DNA of 64,000 bases from assembly GCA_947449135.1 (NCBI GenBank), contig CANFQO010000004.1, positions 59,613-123,612 on the forward strand, given 5' to 3'. This document shows, in pieces, positions 53,132 to 63,577 of this stretch. Below the pieces are notes generated by a model. That model was not told the DNA's origin and ran no database searches. It saw only the letters and a list, made by a program, of their open reading frames with translations. Position 1 is the first letter of the stretch; every line of letters starts with the position of its first letter. The stretch comes from Planctomycetaceae bacterium (GTDB taxonomy: Bacteria > Planctomycetota > Planctomycetia > Pirellulales > UBA1268). Both the position numbers and the translations under genes were made by a program.

Positions 53132-55531
53132 CTACTTCGACGGCATGTCGCGAATGACGTTCTGCCAGTGCGTGACCATTGCATCCGACTGCGTCGACGT
53201 CTCCGCCACCGCGACCCGCAGCGATTTGATCGCTTCGAACACGACCTTCGCCTGGGCGAGCGCATCCTTCGCCTGCTCGTTCTCGTCGTCAGGCCCCAGT
53301 TCGGATTCCGGATCCACGATGGTGCCGTCACGCTGCTGGGCGCAGGCGTACCGTGTGAAGTAGACGATCCACGGCTGCACTGCGTCAACAAGCCCCGCAA
53401 CGTCGAGCGCCCTGGCACCGACCAGCGGTTCGTCGAACTTCGAGAGCTGCGAGCCGGTTTCGAGCCGCGATTCGAGGAGCAGGCGTCCGGCCTGCACGGG
53501 GATGAACGACAACACAGCAGCATCATCGCCAACGCCGATCGACGGCTGCACCTTCTCGTCGAGTCCGCTGTTGGCAAGCGGGAACGACCAGAGCGTGCCG
53601 CCTTCCACCTTGGTCTTCACCGGATCAGGCACGCGATATTCGGCTGGTAACGCATCGGGATTGATCTCCCGGACCGCGTCCACCAGTTCGTCGGCGAGTT
53701 CGAACAGGTCGCTCATGCCCTCGCGAAAGAGCTTCGGATCGTCGACCCCCAGCACGATCGCAGGCTCCACCAGCGGCAGGGGCTCCGCAGCGGATGGCAA
53801 GTTCACGTGGGGCCGCTTCGTGGTGCTCTTGCCATCGATGACGAAGGCGACCTGCCCGTCGGCCAGTGCCGGCAGGATCTTGGTTCGCATGATCCCAGCG
53901 AACTTCGCCCCCAATGGCGCCATGTGCTCGTCAAACTCCTCGAGCGTTTCGCGTTGCTCCTCGTCTGCCTTCGGCAGCAGGTAGTTACGAAAGAACGACC
54001 ATCCCATATCAGCCCAAGAGGCGAAGTCCTCGAACTGTTTTGGGTCGTTCTTCACCCGGAAGGCAGCCGCCGCCAGCGGCGCGCCGCCGGTGTGTTCGAG
54101 AAGTTCCAGCCGTTTCGAGCCGTCGAACGGCAGGTTCTTCGACCAGTCCCAAACGTATCCCTCGTAGCCCTGCTCCGAGAGGAATGAAAATGCCATCCAT
54201 GGACCGGGGACGGGGAGCCGCCGCTTGTAGCCCTCAGCAACCTTGCTGAGGCTTTGACGGGCCTCGTCGGCAGCACCGTCTGGGAGATCGGCTAGGTCGG
54301 CGATGGTATCGCTCAGATCGGCGAGTTGTTCGATGTCGGCAGCCGAAGGTGCCAAGGCCTTCTGCATCGCCTCGCTCAGATAGGAGATGCCGGTGAGCGG
54401 CTTCGTCTGATGGGCCAGCAACGGCTCGAAGGGCTTCGTCGCGACCAATGCCCGGCGATTGCTTCCGGCCACGACGAGCTTCTCGAGGTGCTCGATCGAA
54501 TCACCAATCGAGAGAATCACCCGATCGCCGATCACGCCGAGCCCAATCACCAGTTCCAGGTCTTCGACCTTGTCGAAGACCTTTTTCAACTCCTCCTGGT
54601 AATCCTCGATGCCCGGGATCGCTTCGCGAATCAGGTTGGCGTCTGGCTTGAGCGTGAACGTAATCACCTCGCCCCCCGCCACTTTCTGACGCTTCAACGA
54701 CTCGGCGAGTTCAGGATTGGCCTGGGTGACGAGTTTGGCGAGCACCTCGATCCGCTTGAGCTGTGACGTGGCGGCATCGAGCTTGGTTGTCTTGAAACCC
54801 CAGACCACGTCTGGCACGACGATCTGATCGACGTTCTCGGAGAGCGTCTTGACCACGAGCCGCGTCGCCAATTCATCAGCGGAGATCTGCTCGGCAGCCT
54901 CAGCGGCCCGGAGTCGCACCGGCATGACGCGAAGCCCGCGAGTCCCATTCGTGGCTCCCTCTTCGTCCTCATCGTTGTCGTCTTCGTCGTCCATTTCCTC
55001 CACGTCGATGCCTTCGAGACCGTCGATTTCAACGTCGATGGCGCCGAGGGAGACGTCTCCGCTGGCCATTCGCAGCACACCTGCGGCGTTCTGTGCCTGC
55101 TGGATCTTCTTCAGGAGTTCCACGAAGGTCACGCACGACGGATCGCCGTAGACAAACGTGTCGGTCGAGACCATGTCCTTGAGGAGGGCAAGAGCCTGTT
55201 CGTTCTCGGGAAGTTGCATGAACGTTTCCAGCATCGACAGCGGACTGCCGGGTTGCAGCTTCTGCTCGTCGATCGCATCGATGGCACGGACCACGCCGGG
55301 CAGCTTCCGCAGCGCCGCCCAGACGTTGCTCTTTTCGAACCGGTCGTATTGTTCCCGGGCCCGCAGGGTCGCCGAGACGAACGCAGCGTCCTCCGGAATC
55401 ATGGACACGCCGTTGCCCGCGAGGGAATCAGCCGCATCGACGCCGGTGCCGCACACGGCAAGAAGGGCGGCGAGGGTCGCAGGAACCATCACAGGGATGA
55501 ACGCACGAATCGGGAAAAACATTGTCGACAT
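53132..55531 (-). CDS. Large secreted hypothetical protein with acidic insert
   Basis: Signal peptide MFFPIRAFIPVMVPATLAALLAVCGTGVDA; about 800 aa continuous frame; EEMDDEDDNDEDEEG segment; no family recognised. Confidence 0.75.
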   Translation of the reverse strand: MSTMFFPIRAFIPVMVPATLAALLAVCGTGVDAADSLAGNGVSMIPEDAAFVSATLRAREQYDRFEKSNVWAALRKLPGVVRAIDAIDEQKLQPGSPLSMLETFMQLPENEQALALLKDMVSTDTFVYGDPSCVTFVELLKKIQQAQNAAGVLRMASGDVSLGAIDVEIDGLEGIDVEEMDDEDDNDEDEEGATNGTRGLRVMPVRLRAAEAAEQISADELATRLVVKTLSENVDQIVVPDVVWGFKTTKLDAATSQLKRIEVLAKLVTQANPELAESLKRQKVAGGEVITFTLKPDANLIREAIPGIEDYQEELKKVFDKVEDLELVIGLGVIGDRVILSIGDSIEHLEKLVVAGSNRRALVATKPFEPLLAHQTKPLTGISYLSEAMQKALAPSAADIEQLADLSDTIADLADLPDGAADEARQSLSKVAEGYKRRLPVPGPWMAFSFLSEQGYEGYVWDWSKNLPFDGSKRLELLEHTGGAPLAAAAFRVKNDPKQFEDFASWADMGWSFFRNYLLPKADEEQRETLEEFDEHMAPLGAKFAGIMRTKILPALADGQVAFVIDGKSTTKRPHVNLPSAAEPLPLVEPAIVLGVDDPKLFREGMSDLFELADELVDAVREINPDALPAEYRVPDPVKTKVEGGTLWSFPLANSGLDEKVQPSIGVGDDAAVLSFIPVQAGRLLLESRLETGSQLSKFDEPLVGARALDVAGLVDAVQPWIVYFTRYACAQQRDGTIVDPESELGPDDENEQAKDALAQAKVVFEAIKSLRVAVAETSTQSDAMVTHWQNVIRDMPSK

Positions 55532-55729
55532 CCTTTGACTTGTGGGCGGCGAACACGCGGACGGCAGTGTGTACGTCAAGGATCGTGGCTGGCCATGGAG
55601 AGCCGCACACGATACCGGATAGGATATGCGAAACCTGCCCGCGAGGAGAACACGGAATCTCCGCTGCCCCGGCCATAATCCCGTCCGATTTTCACGAATG
55701 CTTCATCCGCCCACCGCAGGGACGCCGCC

Positions 55730-56623
55730 ATGCTCATTGAATCGACACAGATCGTGGACACGTTCGCCGAGGCCTTTCGGCTCCGGTATGCACGACTGCT
55801 CGTCACCGCCATCGATGGCCACTGGCTCGATGCCGCGATCCGCGCCGCCTGCGGCTACGGCACGAGCGTGATCGGCTGTGACGCGGAAATCGGCGTCGAA
55901 CGCTGGCTCAAGCCGGAGGACACCCCCGATGGTCGTCCCGGTGCGGCGATTCTGGCCTGCGGATTTTCTGCGGATGGCGTCGGGAAGGCGATTGGCAACC
56001 GCACCGCGCAGTGCCTGCTGACCTGCCCCACGGCGAGCGTTTTTGACGGTCTATCGACCGCAGAGGAACGGCGACCGCTGGGGGCCCATGTGCGATTCTT
56101 TGGCGACGGATTCGAAAAGACGAAGGTGGTGGATGGTCGCCGGTATTGGCGGGTGCCAGTGATGGACGGCGAGTTTCTCGTGGAGGATTCGGTGGGCATC
56201 GAGAAGGGAGTGGGCGGAGGAAACTTCATCCTTCAGGGCCGGTCGCTCGCCACCACGCTCACAGCCGCCAGACGGGCGGTAGACGCTATAGCCGCAACGC
56301 CCGGCACGATCACGCCCTTTCCCGGGGGCGTCGTCCGGTCGGGCAGCAAAGTCGGCTCCCGGTACGAGGCCCTCCGCGCCTCGACGAACGAGGCCTTCTG
56401 CCCATCGCTCGTGGGCCGCGTGGAGACCAGCCTCGTGGCCGGGGCGACCTGCAGCCTGGAAATCGTCATCGATGGCATCGACGAACCGGCGGTGGCGGCA
56501 GCCATGGCGGCTGGCATCCGCGCGGCGGTGGGGCCGGAGATCGTTGCCATCTCGGCAGGGAACTACGGCGGGAAACTCGGCAAGTTTCACTTCCATCTTC
56601 GCCAGCTTCTCTCGAATGCCTGA
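55730..56623 (+). CDS. fhcD: Formylmethanofuran--tetrahydromethanopterin N-formyltransferase
   Basis: IVDTFAEAFRLRYARLLVTAIDGHWLDAAIRAACGYGTSVIGCDAEIGVERWL...TPDGRPGAAILACGFSADGVGKAIGNRTAQCLLTCPTASVFDGL...RYWRVPVMDGEFLVEDSVGIEKGVGGGNFILQG. Confidence 0.93.
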   Translation: MLIESTQIVDTFAEAFRLRYARLLVTAIDGHWLDAAIRAACGYGTSVIGCDAEIGVERWLKPEDTPDGRPGAAILACGFSADGVGKAIGNRTAQCLLTCPTASVFDGLSTAEERRPLGAHVRFFGDGFEKTKVVDGRRYWRVPVMDGEFLVEDSVGIEKGVGGGNFILQGRSLATTLTAARRAVDAIAATPGTITPFPGGVVRSGSKVGSRYEALRASTNEAFCPSLVGRVETSLVAGATCSLEIVIDGIDEPAVAAAMAAGIRAAVGPEIVAISAGNYGGKLGKFHFHLRQLLSNA

Positions 56624-56705
56624 ACTGTGACTCCCCGGCGAATGGGCTTTCTCGCGGGTGGACTGATGTGGTACTTCACCACGACCACTCCCCGGGGACC
56701 CTCCG

Positions 56706-59252
56706 ATGCAAGAGCCCGCTTCCGAAACCGTATCCGCGCCCGCGTCAGAGCCCGTGCGCACCTCGCGACAGGACCTCGTCGTGCCTCCCCGGCAGTCGAG
56801 CCTGCCACTGCTGCTGGGGGCGATCGTCTGCGCCGGTACTGGCTTTGGGATCGTCTGGGCACTGGGTGTCGGCCGCTCCACGGATGGCGGGCCGCCGATC
56901 GCTGCTGCAGGTAGCCCTGAGATCGCGTTCACAACACCAGAGACGTCGCCACCTGCCCTCGAAGAAGGGCAGTCTCCTGGCAAAACCGGCAGTGGGACCT
57001 GGGAGCCGAAGCCATTTCCACAGCCTGATTCTGACGTGGACCCGCCGCGGGCGATGAACGAGCCAGGCTGGCGGCCCCCGGCGGCCCCAGCCGCCAGTCC
57101 AGCGACGCTCGACCGTTATCCGACGCGACCGGCCACTCTCGAGACTCCCGATAACACGGTGCCACTGCCGCTACCGACGGATGGCGCCGCGTCGCGGTTT
57201 GCGCCTCCCGGTCGCTTCCCGGGAACGGGCAACGAACCGGTTCGGCTCACATCGGCCGAATTGTCCCCTGCGGAAACCGATCTCGTGCCTGAGCCCGACG
57301 TCTCTGCTCAGCCTGCCGAAGATGATGCGTTGCCTGCTGACAGTGTCCCGCCTAACACGTCCGGGACGAATCTCGAAGCGACACCGACTGCACCGCAGCC
57401 TGAACCATTGGGTGACGATCAGCTTACGCCGCCGGCAACTGAGGAGGCCGATGCGACGTCTCAGCGGGCAGCCCCTGCGGCTCCGGAACCATTCTCCCAA
57501 TCATCTGCAATCGGTAGCGATCTTCCTCCTCCTGTGCCCGCAGCACCAACGCCGCCCCCATTCACTCCCGCTACGTCACCAAGGGAAATAACCTCCTCCG
57601 CAGGCGGCTTCACGTCCACCGACATCGCCCCGAGCGGCCCCCCACCGTCGAGTTTCAGGCCAGCGTCGTCAGCCCCGGTGATCAGCACTGCCGCCACGAA
57701 TCCCTTCGCTAGCGCGCCCCCCATGGGTCCGGCGCCACGAGCCACGCCGGCGTCAGACGGCGGCAGTGGCCCATTGCGAAGCGGCGGATCCCGCGGTCCG
57801 GGTTCCGACACAGCGGGACAGGGACGGCCCGGCCCGGTCCAGTTGGAAGGCCTACAAACGCCGCAATTGGCGGTAGAAAAACGCGGCCCACGCGAAATCC
57901 AGGTGGGGAAGCCAGCCCGCTACGAACTTCTCGTGCGGAACGTCGGCACCGCGACGGCATTGGATGTCTCGCTCCGCGATGCCGTGCCCTTTGGCACAAC
58001 GCTCATCACCACCACGCCGCCGGCCAGCCCCGTCGGTGCCGGCCAGCCAACGGGCTCAGGCAGCGGCGACGCTTCGGGCGAGTTGCTCTGGCCGCTCGGA
58101 ACACTTCCCCCCGGCGGCGAAGCCCGCGTCTCGATGGAGGTGATGCCCCAGATCGAAGGTGACATCGGCAGCGTGGCCAGTGTCAGCTTCCGCACCGAAG
58201 CGTCGACACGCTCGCGGGCCACCAAGCCTGCTCTCGCCTTGGAAGCCTCCGAGTCGAAGGCCGTGCGGATTGGCGGAGAGGTGAAACTCTCGCTGAAGGT
58301 CAGCAACCCGGGCACGGGCATCGCCACTGGCATCGTGATCGAGGGCATGCTGCCCGATGGTGTGTCCCATAGCGCCGGCCGCGAACTGGAATTTGATGTC
58401 GGCCAACTGAGGCCGGGCGAGTCGCGGACGATCGATCTGGTCATGGGGTCTACCGGACCGGGTGTTCACACGGCCCTTTTTTCCGCGCGGGCCGACGGCC
58501 AACTGGAAGTCGAACAGCCGGTGCGAATCGAGGTCACGGCGCCCACGCTTGAACTGTCGGCCGAGATGCCGTCGCGGCGGTATCTCCAGCGGCCCGCCAC
58601 CTGTGTGCTGTCGATGGTCAACGCCGGCACCGCCCCGGCGCGGGCGGTCGAGCTCGCCGCCCAATTGCCGCCCGGAATGAAGTTCGTGCGGGCCAATCAT
58701 GCTGGCTGGTATGAGGAGCGATCCCACCGCGTGCTCTGGAATCTGGAGGAACTCCCTCCAGGCGAAACCGGCACAGTGGAGATGGTATTGATGCCGGTCG
58801 ACCTGGGACCGCAGAAGATCGTGGCTGCCGCCCGGAGCAGCGACGGCCCCTCCGACCAGATGATGCACACCGTCGAGGTCGAAGGGTTGGCAGCGCTCTT
58901 CTTCGAGGTGACCGACAGCGAAGATCCAATCGAGGTGGGCGGCGTGACGGAATACATCGTGCGGATCGGCAATCAGGGAACGAAGGCCGCCGGCGGCGTG
59001 CGTCTGACGGCGACGCTGCTGGGCGATCTCGAGCCGGTCGATGCCAAGGGGCCTGTGGCCCACCGCGTTGAGAATCTCGCCTTCGTCTTCGACCCGTTGG
59101 CGAAGCTCGCGCCCTCCGAAGAGGCAGTGTTTCGCGTCCGCGTCCGCGGCCGTCGTGAGGGAGACCAGCGGGTGCAGGTGCAACTGGTCAGCGACGACCA
59201 TCCCGCACCGATCACGAAAGAAGAGATCACTCGGGTCTACGCCGACCGGTAG
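56706..59252 (+). CDS. Membrane-anchored DUF11/CARDB-type repeat protein with Pro-rich linker
   Basis: TM anchor LLLGAIVCAGTGFGIVWALGVG; long P/S/T-rich linker; EIQVGKPARYELLVRNVGTATALDVSLRDAVPFGTTLITTTPP and further repeats. Confidence 0.82.
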   Translation: MQEPASETVSAPASEPVRTSRQDLVVPPRQSSLPLLLGAIVCAGTGFGIVWALGVGRSTDGGPPIAAAGSPEIAFTTPETSPPALEEGQSPGKTGSGTWEPKPFPQPDSDVDPPRAMNEPGWRPPAAPAASPATLDRYPTRPATLETPDNTVPLPLPTDGAASRFAPPGRFPGTGNEPVRLTSAELSPAETDLVPEPDVSAQPAEDDALPADSVPPNTSGTNLEATPTAPQPEPLGDDQLTPPATEEADATSQRAAPAAPEPFSQSSAIGSDLPPPVPAAPTPPPFTPATSPREITSSAGGFTSTDIAPSGPPPSSFRPASSAPVISTAATNPFASAPPMGPAPRATPASDGGSGPLRSGGSRGPGSDTAGQGRPGPVQLEGLQTPQLAVEKRGPREIQVGKPARYELLVRNVGTATALDVSLRDAVPFGTTLITTTPPASPVGAGQPTGSGSGDASGELLWPLGTLPPGGEARVSMEVMPQIEGDIGSVASVSFRTEASTRSRATKPALALEASESKAVRIGGEVKLSLKVSNPGTGIATGIVIEGMLPDGVSHSAGRELEFDVGQLRPGESRTIDLVMGSTGPGVHTALFSARADGQLEVEQPVRIEVTAPTLELSAEMPSRRYLQRPATCVLSMVNAGTAPARAVELAAQLPPGMKFVRANHAGWYEERSHRVLWNLEELPPGETGTVEMVLMPVDLGPQKIVAAARSSDGPSDQMMHTVEVEGLAALFFEVTDSEDPIEVGGVTEYIVRIGNQGTKAAGGVRLTATLLGDLEPVDAKGPVAHRVENLAFVFDPLAKLAPSEEAVFRVRVRGRREGDQRVQVQLVSDDHPAPITKEEITRVYADR

Positions 59253-59315
59253 CACGCGAGCCGGCCGTCCAGACGTCCCAGGGAAACCGCCGCCGGGACG
59301 GCAAAGGTTGCCGTT

Positions 59316-59445
59316 GAGGAGCCGGTCGGAGGCACGCGCAGGAGTCCGGTGAATTCTGCGACTCATAAGTGATTCGCGATTCGTCCAAGAGCCTCCCGTA
59401 GCAGAATCCGCCGGCGACGAGCATGCCGCAGACCGGCGAACCAAT
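59316..59445 (+). repeat. Dispersed intergenic repeat family B, copy B3
   Basis: gagccggtcggaggcacgcgcaggagtccggtgaattctgcgactcataagtgattcgcgattcgtccaagagcctcccgtagcagaatccgccggcgacgagcatgccgcagaccggcgaaccaatg. Confidence 0.9.
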
Positions 59446-59494
59446 GCGGGCGGCTCAGGAGGCCTTCAGCGACGGAGGCCCCATCCGCTGACTG

Positions 59495-61573
59495 TCATGC
59501 CCTCAGCACAGCGCCGCACTGCCGGCCGCATGATGCCACCACCGCATCGACCGTGCGGTTGGCGTCTTCCCCTGCAAGCGTGCCCTCGCTGCTCCTCAAT
59601 CGCAGCGACACGACGAAGCTCTTCTTGCCCGCCCCGAGTCGCTCGGCATCGGTCCAGACCTGCACGAGCCGACACTCTTCGAGCAGCCCGCCGGCGCTGC
59701 CACGGATCGCCGCAGCGACATCGCCCCACGGCACCGTCTGATCCACGATCAGGTTCACGTCCCGCTCCACCGCCGGAAAGTCGCTGGGCCGGGATCGGGG
59801 CCGCTCCAGGTCGACGGCAAACTCCAGCCGGTCGAGCCGCAATTCCGCGGCGACCACCGCTCCCTTGGCCCCGACATTGAGACCGAAGTTGGTGAGCACA
59901 GTGGCGGCCACTTCACCGACGACGCCAATACGCTCGGCAGGCTGCCCGGGTCGCTCGAGCACGATCTCAGCAGCACGACCCGTCGCGAACAGGTCGAGAT
60001 GCCCCTGCCGAAACACGACGTGCGGCTCATTCGTGGCGGAGCCTCCGAGCCCCAGTCGCTCGAGCACCGCCTCAGCCAGCCCCTTGGCGGCGGCAAAACC
60101 GCCCCCCATCACGAACGATACGAGCAGCGGCTCCTCGACCGGCGAGGCGGCGTCTGGGGCCGCGGCTGGCCGAGGAAGGTAGCCGCGGGCCGTCTCGAAG
60201 AGATCGGGTTGCTGGGCTCCGATGGCCACGTTGGCCGCGCGGGCCTCAAGCAGGCTCGGCAGCAGCGTCCGACGGAGGCGATCGGCGCCGCGAACGAGCG
60301 GCGGTGCGCAGACCAGCGGCGAGACGTCACCCCATGGGCTGGCGAGGGCTTCGAGCGACGCACCGACGACGCTCCTCGTCATCGCTTCGCAGAAGCCCGC
60401 CGCCACGAGAACCTCGGTCGCCCTGTGGAGCGTGCGCTCGCGGGCCGATTCGGTCACCGGCCGGGCGGCGATCGGCTCGTTCTCAGGCACTCGATCATAC
60501 CCCTCGATCCTCGCGATCTCCTCCACGAGGTCGATCTCGCGCCCACAGTCGCGCCGCCACGTGGGGGCTTGCCAACGTGATCGATCCGTCCCGCCTGGCT
60601 CAGCCACGAAGCCCAGTCCAATGAGGATTGCCTGCTGGCGTTCGATCGGGATGTCGATTCCCAGCACCTCAGCAACGCGGTCAGGACGCAGTTGGATGGT
60701 CGCGGGGCTCACCGCGAGTCGGCCCGCCTCGACCGTGCCCCGGGCGATCTGCCCGCCGGCGATCTCAGCGATCATGGCGGCCGCGCGTCGACTGGCCCAG
60801 GCGACGGCCGCTGGATCGGGAACCCGTTCGAAGCGGTAGGACGACGCGCTGGCCAGCACGAGCCCTCGGGCTGCAGCGCGGACGGTGAGGGGCGCAAACT
60901 GGGCCGATTCGAGCAGAATGTCGGTGGTTGCGGCGGCAATCTCAGTGCCGGCTCCGCCCATCACCCCAGCCAACGCCACCGGCCTCTCCGCGTCGGCAAT
61001 CACGCCCATCCCCGCAGTGAGTGCGTACGTCTTGTGGTTGATGGCCGTGAACGATTCGCCGGCAACAGCCCGGCGGACGCTGATCCGACCACCCCGGATC
61101 TTCGCGAGATCGAAGGCATGCAAAGGCTGCCCGCATTCGAACATCACGTAGTTGGTGATGTCGACGACGTTGTTGACGCTCGCGATGCCGACCGTGGTGA
61201 GCCGGTCGACGAGCCACTGGGGGCTCGGCCCCACCCGCACGCCCCGGATCACCCGGGCCGTGTAGTGCGGGCAGATTTCGGGGGAGAGAATCTCCACCGC
61301 GATGTTCGCGGCAGACTCCGCACCAACTTCCTGCGGATGGGGTTCGGGAATGTGAAGCGGACATCCAAACAGCACGGCGACCTCGCGGGCCACGCCGATG
61401 TGGCCAAGGCAGTCGGGCCGGTTGCTCGTCACCTCGAGATCGATCGCCGTGTCGTTCCCAACGCTCTGCGTCGACTCGTGATTGAGGCCGGAGAGCAGCA
61501 GTCGTTCGACGAGGGCATCGGTCGACTCTGGCAGACTCACATACTCCGACAGCCAATTCGTCGAGATGATCAT
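59495..61573 (-). CDS. pheT: Phenylalanine--tRNA ligase beta subunit
   Basis: MIISTNWLSEYVSLPESTDALVERLLLSGLNHES...VTSNRPDCLGHIGVAREVAVLFG, VVDITNYVMFECGQPLHAFD. Confidence 0.96.
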   Translation of the reverse strand: MIISTNWLSEYVSLPESTDALVERLLLSGLNHESTQSVGNDTAIDLEVTSNRPDCLGHIGVAREVAVLFGCPLHIPEPHPQEVGAESAANIAVEILSPEICPHYTARVIRGVRVGPSPQWLVDRLTTVGIASVNNVVDITNYVMFECGQPLHAFDLAKIRGGRISVRRAVAGESFTAINHKTYALTAGMGVIADAERPVALAGVMGGAGTEIAAATTDILLESAQFAPLTVRAAARGLVLASASSYRFERVPDPAAVAWASRRAAAMIAEIAGGQIARGTVEAGRLAVSPATIQLRPDRVAEVLGIDIPIERQQAILIGLGFVAEPGGTDRSRWQAPTWRRDCGREIDLVEEIARIEGYDRVPENEPIAARPVTESARERTLHRATEVLVAAGFCEAMTRSVVGASLEALASPWGDVSPLVCAPPLVRGADRLRRTLLPSLLEARAANVAIGAQQPDLFETARGYLPRPAAAPDAASPVEEPLLVSFVMGGGFAAAKGLAEAVLERLGLGGSATNEPHVVFRQGHLDLFATGRAAEIVLERPGQPAERIGVVGEVAATVLTNFGLNVGAKGAVVAAELRLDRLEFAVDLERPRSRPSDFPAVERDVNLIVDQTVPWGDVAAAIRGSAGGLLEECRLVQVWTDAERLGAGKKSFVVSLRLRSSEGTLAGEDANRTVDAVVASCGRQCGAVLRA

Positions 61574-61625
61574 GGGATCGGCCTCCTTCGGCGGACAAGA
61601 TCAGAGAGCGTTGGGCTGCTGCCGT

Positions 61626-62705
61626 TCAGAACTGCCGCAGGAAGCGGACGTCGTTGCGATAGAAATCCCTGATGTCGGCCACACCGTAACGACGGGCCGC
61701 GATCCGCTCGACGCCCAAGCCGAACGCGAAGCCCGACACCTCTTCGGGGTCGTAGCCGACCGCCGCCAGCACCGCCGGATCGACCATGCCAGCTCCGCCC
61801 ATTTCGATCCAACGACCTCCCCATTCCATGTCAAACTCGACGCTCGGCTCGGTGAAGGGAAAGAAGGATGGCCGGAATCGCACATGCACGTCGCCGCCGA
61901 GGAAGCTCGAGGCGAGCTGCCGGAGCACGCTCTTCAGATGGGCCATGGTCGTCCCCGGCTCGATGAGCAACCCTTCCACCTGATGAAACATCGGGTAGTG
62001 GGTGGCGTCAGCCGTATCGGGACGATAGACCCTGCCGAGCGACACGATCCGCAGCGGCGGCCGGCGGTTTTCCATGACGCGAATCTGCACGGTGCTCGTC
62101 TGCGACCGCAGCAGGAGCGGATCGGCTCCGCGGGCGACCGCCAGATAGAAGTTGTCGAGGGGATCTCGGGCCGGGTGTTCGGCGGGAATGGCGAGCGCCT
62201 CGAAGTTATGCCACTGGTCTTCAACCTCGGGCCCGTCGACGCTCTCAAACCCGAGGCGGGCCATGATCTCCTGCACACGGCGGATCGTCTGCGTGATTGG
62301 ATGGACATGCCCCAGTCGCAGTGGTTCGCCAGGCAGGGTTACATCGATCGCATCGGCGGCAGCGGCAGATCCGGCACCTGCGCCGGCAAGCGTGTCCTGA
62401 ACCGCGGCAAACAGCGCGTTCACAGCCCCCTTGGCCTCATTGAAATGCCGGCCTCCCGCCGGTCGATCAGCGGATGCCAGTCCAGAGAGGAGCTTTTGAA
62501 TCGCCTTGAGACGACCACTCCGCGCTCCGAGAAACTCGATCCTGGCCTGCTCAAGGCCTGCAGCGCCAGCGACGCCACCAAGCGTCTCGGACGCCGCAGC
62601 CCGGAACGCCGCGAGTTCGGCGATGAACGAATCGATCGTGACAGCCTGAACGGCAGGGGCGGCCTTGGCAGCGGCCGCCTTGTCGCGGCCAGTGGGCTCA
62701 GTCAC
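61626..62705 (-). CDS. pheS: Phenylalanine--tRNA ligase alpha subunit
   Basis: [92 protein letters not shown] start proposed. Confidence 0.95.
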   Translation of the reverse strand: MTEPTGRDKAAAAKAAPAVQAVTIDSFIAELAAFRAAASETLGGVAGAAGLEQARIEFLGARSGRLKAIQKLLSGLASADRPAGGRHFNEAKGAVNALFAAVQDTLAGAGAGSAAAADAIDVTLPGEPLRLGHVHPITQTIRRVQEIMARLGFESVDGPEVEDQWHNFEALAIPAEHPARDPLDNFYLAVARGADPLLLRSQTSTVQIRVMENRRPPLRIVSLGRVYRPDTADATHYPMFHQVEGLLIEPGTTMAHLKSVLRQLASSFLGGDVHVRFRPSFFPFTEPSVEFDMEWGGRWIEMGGAGMVDPAVLAAVGYDPEEVSGFAFGLGVERIAARRYGVADIRDFYRNDVRFLRQF

Positions 62706-62709
62706 GGCA

Positions 62710-63087
62710 CTACGCGACCGCAGCCGGCTCCGGCAATCCAAGGGCCTTTCTCGCCGCATTCACGACCGCATCGAAGCCGGTCGGATCAAGGACGGCCATT
62801 TCAGAGAGCGTGCGTCGGTCGAGTTCCGAGCCGATCTTCTCCAGGCCGGCGATGAACTGGCTGTACCGCAGGCCGCGCTCGCGGCAGGCGGCATTGATCC
62901 GCACGATCCACAGCCGTCGGAAATCCCGCTTCTTACGGCGACGATCCCGCCGGGCGTAGACGCCAGCCCGGATGATTGATTCCTTGGCAGTGCGGAGCAG
63001 GCGGCGACGGCCACCGACGGATCCCTTCACTCGCTTGAAGAGACGCTTCTTGGCTCGGAGACGGGGAACGACGTTTTTTGTGCGCAT
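62710..63087 (-). CDS. rplT: 50S ribosomal protein L20
   Basis: [83 protein letters not shown]. Confidence 0.95.
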   Translation of the reverse strand: MRTKNVVPRLRAKKRLFKRVKGSVGGRRRLLRTAKESIIRAGVYARRDRRRKKRDFRRLWIVRINAACRERGLRYSQFIAGLEKIGSELDRRTLSEMAVLDPTGFDAVVNAARKALGLPEPAAVA

Positions 63088-63302
63088 GTTTTTTGCTTGC
63101 CTTCTGGAACGAACACTGTCGCTGTTTTAACGGGATTTTCAAGGCCCCCCATCTTCGAGCCGGAACACTCGGCCGTGCCGCGGGAGGCGAGCGCGTCAGG
63201 AGGGCGGTTTCGGGGTTGCTTGGTTCGGCGTCGGCGGTGAGTGCCGCGATCCGAGAACAGCGGGGCCCCGTCGCCAGAGCCCCTTTCACCGCCCCTTTTG
63301 AA

Positions 63303-63506
63303 CTAGTAGCTATAACCCCTGAGCATCTCGACGATCTTCGCTGTTTCGGGAGCAGCGAGCACGTCCGTGCCACGGAGGTTGCGCTTCCGCTTGCTGGTGA
63401 GCCGCACCTGCAAGTGGCTTGTGCCGGCGCGGCGATGCTTCACCTTGCCTCGGGCCGTGACTCGGAAACGCTTCTTGACGCCCTTGTGGGTCTTCTGCTT
63501 CGGCAT
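63303..63506 (-). CDS. rpmI: 50S ribosomal protein L35
   Basis: MPKQKTHKGVKKRFRVTARGKVKHRRAGTSHLQVRLTSKRKRNLRGTDVL. Confidence 0.95.
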   Translation of the reverse strand: MPKQKTHKGVKKRFRVTARGKVKHRRAGTSHLQVRLTSKRKRNLRGTDVLAAPETAKIVEMLRGYSY

Positions 63507-63577
63507 GATTGATCCCTACGAATGACTGGAGAACGCTGTGAACGGGAAGAACTGAAAACGGTTGGAGCGGGTCGGTC

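Noticed and set aside
59227-59424. Short minus ORF MLVAGGFCYGRLLDESRITYESQNSPDSCACLRPAPQ in repeat B3 (related frames in B1/B2)
   Set aside because: The frame is partly shared between copies, but indels between B2 and B3 shift it and B1 has another middle; better explained as a non-coding repeat than a peptide gene.
60692-61672. 326-aa plus-strand ORF antisense to pheT
   Set aside because: pheT is unambiguous on the opposite strand.
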